Shown: in pieces, positions 9,091-10,456 of the stretch
How the letters are laid out: each line of letters opens with the position of its first letter
Position numbering within the stretch: the first letter of the stretch is position 1
Assembly: GCA_009936885.1 (NCBI GenBank)
Contig: JAACDT010000080.1
Location: forward strand, 1 to 10,456
Source of the DNA: Alphaproteobacteria bacterium
GTDB taxonomy: Bacteria; Pseudomonadota; Alphaproteobacteria; Puniceispirillales; Puniceispirillaceae
Length of the DNA: 10,456 bases
Reading direction: 5' to 3'
The notes under the pieces: generated by a model
Databases searched by the model: none
The model's input: the letters and a program-made list of their open reading frames with translations, nothing else
Told to the model about the DNA's origin: nothing
Position numbers and translations under genes: made by a program

Positions 9091-9118
9091 TCTATAGCGA
9101 TACTGATACTCTGTCGAA
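9091..9118 (-). promoter_or_regulatory. Weak candidate promoter for leuCDB-asd
   Basis: The minus strand has TTCGAC (9118-9113), a 16-nt spacer and TATAGA (9096-9091). The transcript would start close to 9084, only about 15 nt before the leuC ATG, just enough to include its AGGAG. A small inverted repeat TCTGTC...GACAGA (9127-9110) overlaps the -35 box. Read-through from rplS is an equally good explanation for leuC expression. Confidence 0.22.
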
Positions 9119-9149
9119 GGTGACAGAACATTTCCTTAAATGCGCTAAC

Positions 9150-9172
9150 CTTAAATACAGACTGTATTTAAG
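9150..9172. repeat. Perfect 23-bp palindrome between rplS and leuC
   Basis: Arms CTTAAATACAG and CTGTATTTAAG are perfectly complementary over 11 bp around a single central A (position 9161). The element covers the rplS stop codon (9170-9168) and lies about 80 bp upstream of leuC. As RNA it could fold into a 10-bp stem with a 3-nt loop, but it is A/T-rich and no U-run follows on the minus strand, so it is not a standard intrinsic terminator. An operator for the leu genes or a processing/stability hairpin at the rplS end are both possible. Confidence 0.6.
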
Positions 9173-9545
9173 CAGATTTTGTTCTATTCGTCACTTTTTC
9201 AGCAATGCGGGCAGCTTTACCTGTGCGACCGCGAAGATAATATAGTTTCGCACGACGCACACGGCCACGACGAACAACTTTTATCTCCTGAATTTTTGGC
9301 GAGTAAAGTGGAAACACACGCTCTACACCTTCGCCATAGGACATTTTACGGACTGTGAAAGAAGAGCCTATTCCATCGTTCTTACGACCGATGCAAACAC
9401 CCTCAAAAGCCTGAACTCTCTCACGTGTGCCTTCAACAACTTTCACATCTATTCTTAACGTGTCGCCAGGACCAAATTCTGGAATTTCTCGCTGTGTAAG
9501 CACGGCATCCATTTGCTTTTTTTCAATCTTATCGATGAGGTTCAT
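9168..9545 (-). CDS. rplS: 50S ribosomal protein L19
   Basis: L19 sits at the 30S-50S interface of the ribosome. I start it at the second of two nearby ATGs (9545-9543), giving 125 residues that begin [13 protein letters not shown]. The first ATG (9551-9549) directly abuts the AAGGAG ribosome-binding site, whereas the second is 6 nt from it. Conserved blocks are [26 protein letters not shown] (about 24-49), [23 protein letters not shown] (61-83) and the basic tail [23 protein letters not shown] (92-114). It follows trmD by 71 bp, the usual rimM-trmD-rplS order. The stop codon is embedded in a perfect palindrome. Confidence 0.98.
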   Translation of the reverse strand: MNLIDKIEKKQMDAVLTQREIPEFGPGDTLRIDVKVVEGTRERVQAFEGVCIGRKNDGIGSSFTVRKMSYGEGVERVFPLYSPKIQEIKVVRRGRVRRAKLYYLRGRTGKAARIAEKVTNRTKSA

Positions 9546-9550
9546 ATTCA

Positions 9551-9557
9551 TCTCCTT
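9551..9557 (-). promoter_or_regulatory. rplS ribosome-binding site that fixes the start
   Basis: The minus strand reads AAGGAGA; GGAG ends at 9552, giving a 6-nt spacer to ATG 9545 but none to ATG 9551. The strong match and spacing indicate that the second ATG is used. Confidence 0.8.
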
Positions 9558-9595
9558 TTTGCGACAGTCCTCTTAATGACGGCTAGTCTATAATC

Positions 9596-9601
9596 TGTCA
9601 A
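9596..9601 (-). promoter_or_regulatory. Isolated TTGACA box upstream of rplS
   Basis: A perfect -35 hexamer lies in the 71-bp trmD-rplS gap on the coding strand. At 17 nt spacing the -10 position reads CATTAA, only 3 of 6 consensus bases, so an internal rplS promoter is possible but poorly supported. rplS may simply be read through from rimM-trmD. Confidence 0.18.
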
Positions 9602-9616
9602 CTTTTTTCGGCTATT

Positions 9617-10357
9617 TTACGCTTTATTATCGAGATAATTTTGCCATAAATCTGGTCGCCGATCCTCTGTTATGGTTTCAGCCTGTTTTTGTCGCCAATT
9701 CGCAATTTTTACATGATGACCTGACACTAATATTTCTGGTGCAGCTATACCCTGCCATATCCTTGGATGCGTGTAGTTAGGATGCTCCAATAATCCTGTC
9801 TCAAAACTCTCTTGCTCGTGAGATACGTGATTGCCCATTACGCCAGGCAAAAGACGAATACAGCTATCTAATATCACCTGTGTTGCAAGTTCGCCCCCAG
9901 ATAAAATATAATCACCAATAGATATCTCAATCAAATCATGTTTATCTATTACCCGCTGATCTATTCCCTCAAAGCGCCCACACACAAATACAGCGCCGTC
10001 TTCCTTGCTTAATGCACGAACATCAGATTGAGTTAATCTTCTACCCCTAGGGCTTGGATAAAAGCGAGGTCCCGGCGCTTCTGCAGTTGCCCCTAATGCG
10101 GCATCAATTACGTCTGCCCGCAATATCATACCATGACCACCGCCGAGAGGGGTATCATCCACAGTGCGATGCTTATCGGTTGCAAAATCACGAATATTTA
10201 CAACATCCAACTTCCAAATATTATTTTCAAGCGCGCGGCCCGCCAGCGCATGATCAAGCGTTCCTGGAAACATTTCGGGATATAGCGTTAACACAGTAGC
10301 TTTCCAAGTTTTAGCTGCTTCAATATCAAGCAGGTCTGTTCTGAATACCTTATCCAT
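9617..10357 (-). CDS. trmD: tRNA (guanine-37-N1)-methyltransferase
   Basis: TrmD transfers methyl from S-adenosylmethionine to N1 of G37 next to the anticodon, preventing +1 frameshifting; it is a homodimeric SPOUT enzyme with a trefoil knot. It has 246 residues. Family blocks in order are [13 protein letters not shown] (20-32), [13 protein letters not shown] (67-79), [11 protein letters not shown] (100-110), [12 protein letters not shown] (126-137), [13 protein letters not shown] (146-158) forming the knot/SAM site, [13 protein letters not shown] (164-176) with the likely catalytic D164, [16 protein letters not shown] (183-198) and RRPDLW (233-238). The glycine loop reads GGGHGM where GGGPGM or GGGAGM is more usual. 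The only ATG (10357) gives an N-terminal extension of about 17 residues before the conserved start and has no strong ribosome-binding site. Because rimM ends 1 bp upstream, translational coupling is likely. Confidence 0.97.
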   Translation of the reverse strand: MDKVFRTDLLDIEAAKTWKATVLTLYPEMFPGTLDHALAGRALENNIWKLDVVNIRDFATDKHRTVDDTPLGGGHGMILRADVIDAALGATAEAPGPRFYPSPRGRRLTQSDVRALSKEDGAVFVCGRFEGIDQRVIDKHDLIEISIGDYILSGGELATQVILDSCIRLLPGVMGNHVSHEQESFETGLLEHPNYTHPRIWQGIAAPEILVSGHHVKIANWRQKQAETITEDRRPDLWQNYLDNKA

Positions 10358-10358
10358 C

Positions 10359-10456
10359 TTATTTTCTAATTTTCTTATTTTCTTGATTTTTTCTATCTAT
10401 CAGCCCATCTGGTACATTCATCACCAGTTGTTTTTGTGGTAGGTGAACGTGAATAA
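10359..10456 (-). CDS. rimM: Ribosome maturation factor RimM, C-terminal end only (runs off right edge)
   Basis: The minus-strand frame from the window edge encodes 31 residues, [20 protein letters not shown] followed by a lysine-rich tail, and stops at TAA 10361-10359. The pattern of a hydrophobic strand followed by V-P-D-G-L matches the end of the RimM PRC-barrel domain, which helps 16S rRNA processing and 30S assembly. Sequence alone is too short for certainty; the call leans on the conserved position directly before trmD (1-bp gap). Confidence 0.72.
   Translation of the reverse strand, partial: IHVHLPQKQLVMNVPDGLIDRKNQENKKIRK

Noticed and set aside
9110..9127. Small hairpin TCTGTC/GACAGA before leuC
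   Set aside because: A six-base-pair stem is common by chance, and there is no U-run or conserved riboswitch-like surrounding structure that I can see.

Overview
This is an ordinary housekeeping stretch of a bacterial chromosome, most likely from a low-G+C (about 40 % by eye) alphaproteobacterium, possibly a marine lineage. The lineage is inferred from three things. The SdhC and SdhD proteins are of the mitochondrial/alphaproteobacterial type. The gene order rimM-trmD-rplS-leuC-leuD-leuB-asd is familiar from alphaproteobacteria. An AFG1/ZapE ATPase gene follows sdhB. All genes use the standard bacterial code, and nothing points to a phage, plasmid, insertion sequence, CRISPR array or RNA gene.

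Layout, read in the direction of transcription from the right edge (minus strand). The end of rimM (10456-10359) is followed 1 bp later by trmD (10357-9617) and then rplS (9545-9168); these are tRNA and ribosome maturation genes. A 99-bp gap holds a perfect 23-bp palindrome and perhaps a promoter. Next come the leucine genes leuC (9068-7665), leuD (7651-7046) and leuB (6960-5845), and then asd (5784-4741), the aspartate-semialdehyde dehydrogenase of lysine/threonine/methionine synthesis. A single plus-strand gene, a pyridoxal-kinase-like ribokinase-family protein (3929-4723), converges on asd with a 17-bp gap. About 170 bp of divergent control region separates it from the sdhC-sdhD-sdhA-sdhB operon (3758-351), which encodes all four subunits of respiratory complex II. 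The 5' part of a zapE/AFG1-type ATPase gene (320-1) follows and runs off the left edge.

The most notable observation is in asd. The reading frame is intact and conserved over its full length except for one in-frame TAA (5041-5043), placed directly after the catalytic histidine where the family has a serine. One base change (TCA to TAA) would explain it. It is either a sequencing or consensus error or a recent nonsense mutation in a normally essential gene. Three genes are given shorter starts than the longest possible reading frame: sdhC, leuD and rplS. Smaller points are the palindrome between rplS and leuC, a very weak candidate leader peptide before leuC, and the unclear start of the pyridoxal kinase gene. 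I see no novel multi-gene system in this window.
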